A stretch of 5,638 nucleotides of DNA, from NCBI GenBank assembly GCA_014359855.1, contig JACIYQ010000260.1:1-5638 (forward strand), given 5' to 3'. This stretch comes from Parvibaculum sp. (lineage in GTDB: Bacteria; Pseudomonadota; Alphaproteobacteria; Parvibaculales; Parvibaculaceae). The notes below the pieces were generated by a model. The model did no database searches. It worked only from the letters and a program-made list of their open reading frames with translations, and was not told the DNA's origin. Every line of letters begins with the position of its first letter. Positions within the stretch are counted from its first letter, which is position 1. A program made the position numbers and the translations under genes. Below, piece by piece: positions 5,510 through 5,638 of the stretch.

Positions 5510-5638
5510 ATGGCAGAAGATTTTCCGGGAGACGCCAGCTTCGGTCCGCTCGACGAGGACGGACACGACACCTCCCCGCTCACCGAATCCGAACAGCGGC
5601 GCGTTGCGCTTCAGAACATTCTGGACGCGTGGGACGAA
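5510..5638 (+). CDS. Acidic hypothetical protein, 3' partial
   Basis: ATG 5510 follows the purine run GAGAGAGGA (5498-5506), and 43 codons stay open to the right edge with codon use like that of the neighbouring genes. The visible N-terminus is acidic and Gly/Pro/Ser-containing ('MAEDFPGDASFGPLDEDG'), probably disordered for about 25 residues. It is followed by 'LTESEQRRVALQNILDAWDE', which looks like the start of an amphipathic helix. There is no signal peptide, so it is probably cytoplasmic. I do not recognise the family; the rest of the gene is needed. Good start context and bias make it a real gene in all likelihood. Confidence 0.65.
   Translation, partial: MAEDFPGDASFGPLDEDGHDTSPLTESEQRRVALQNILDAWDE

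Noticed and set aside
1..5638. Search for mobile elements, CRISPR arrays, tRNA genes or defence/toxin modules
   Set aside because: No transposase or integrase motifs, no regularly spaced direct repeats, no tRNA-like cloverleaf with TΨC/anticodon features, and no small paired toxin-antitoxin frames were seen. The cloverleaf at 459-550 lacks tRNA consensus bases.

Overview
The window is GC-rich, densely coding DNA that looks like an ordinary chromosomal segment of an alphaproteobacterium, most likely Hyphomicrobiales/Rhizobiales or a near relative such as the Parvibaculum group. Three things suggest this: a TIGR02301-type protein, a family known essentially from Alphaproteobacteria; a cloverleaf-shaped intergenic repeat whose conceptual translation is the familiar spurious 'SWPGLS.PSTS' peptide of rhizobial genomes; and the strong G/C third-position codon bias. 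The lineage is inferred from these traits, not proven.

Layout, left to right: (1) the 3' part of a MarR-family regulator (+), cut by the window edge; (2) a 163-base gap mostly filled by a triple-hairpin repeat; (3) a complete lldD-like FMN-dependent L-lactate dehydrogenase (+); (4) a 126-base convergent gap with two perfect hairpins, a probable bidirectional terminator or repeat; (5) a two-gene minus-strand operon, transcribed from about 3.7 kb leftwards, with a DUF6655-like lipoprotein followed 24 bases later by a secreted PQQ-dependent aldose/sorbosone-type dehydrogenase; (6) a divergent intergenic region with a sigma70-like promoter overlapped by a 23-base TetR-type palindrome; (7) a nitronate monooxygenase family flavoprotein (+); (8) a small secreted two-cysteine TIGR02301 protein (+); (9) a 172-base gap with a hairpin; (10) the first 43 codons of an acidic hypothetical protein (+), running off the right edge.

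Functionally this is mostly oxidative metabolism: a membrane-peripheral lactate oxidase, a periplasmic PQQ sugar/aldehyde oxidase, and a cytoplasmic flavin oxidoreductase probably under TetR-type repression. These look like independent transcription units that happen to be neighbours, not one pathway. I found no phage, transposase, CRISPR, toxin-antitoxin or RNA gene, and no convincing undescribed multi-gene system. The most interesting signals are the operator/promoter overlap upstream of the nitronate monooxygenase gene, the structured repeat beside lldD, and the two uncharacterised exported proteins.
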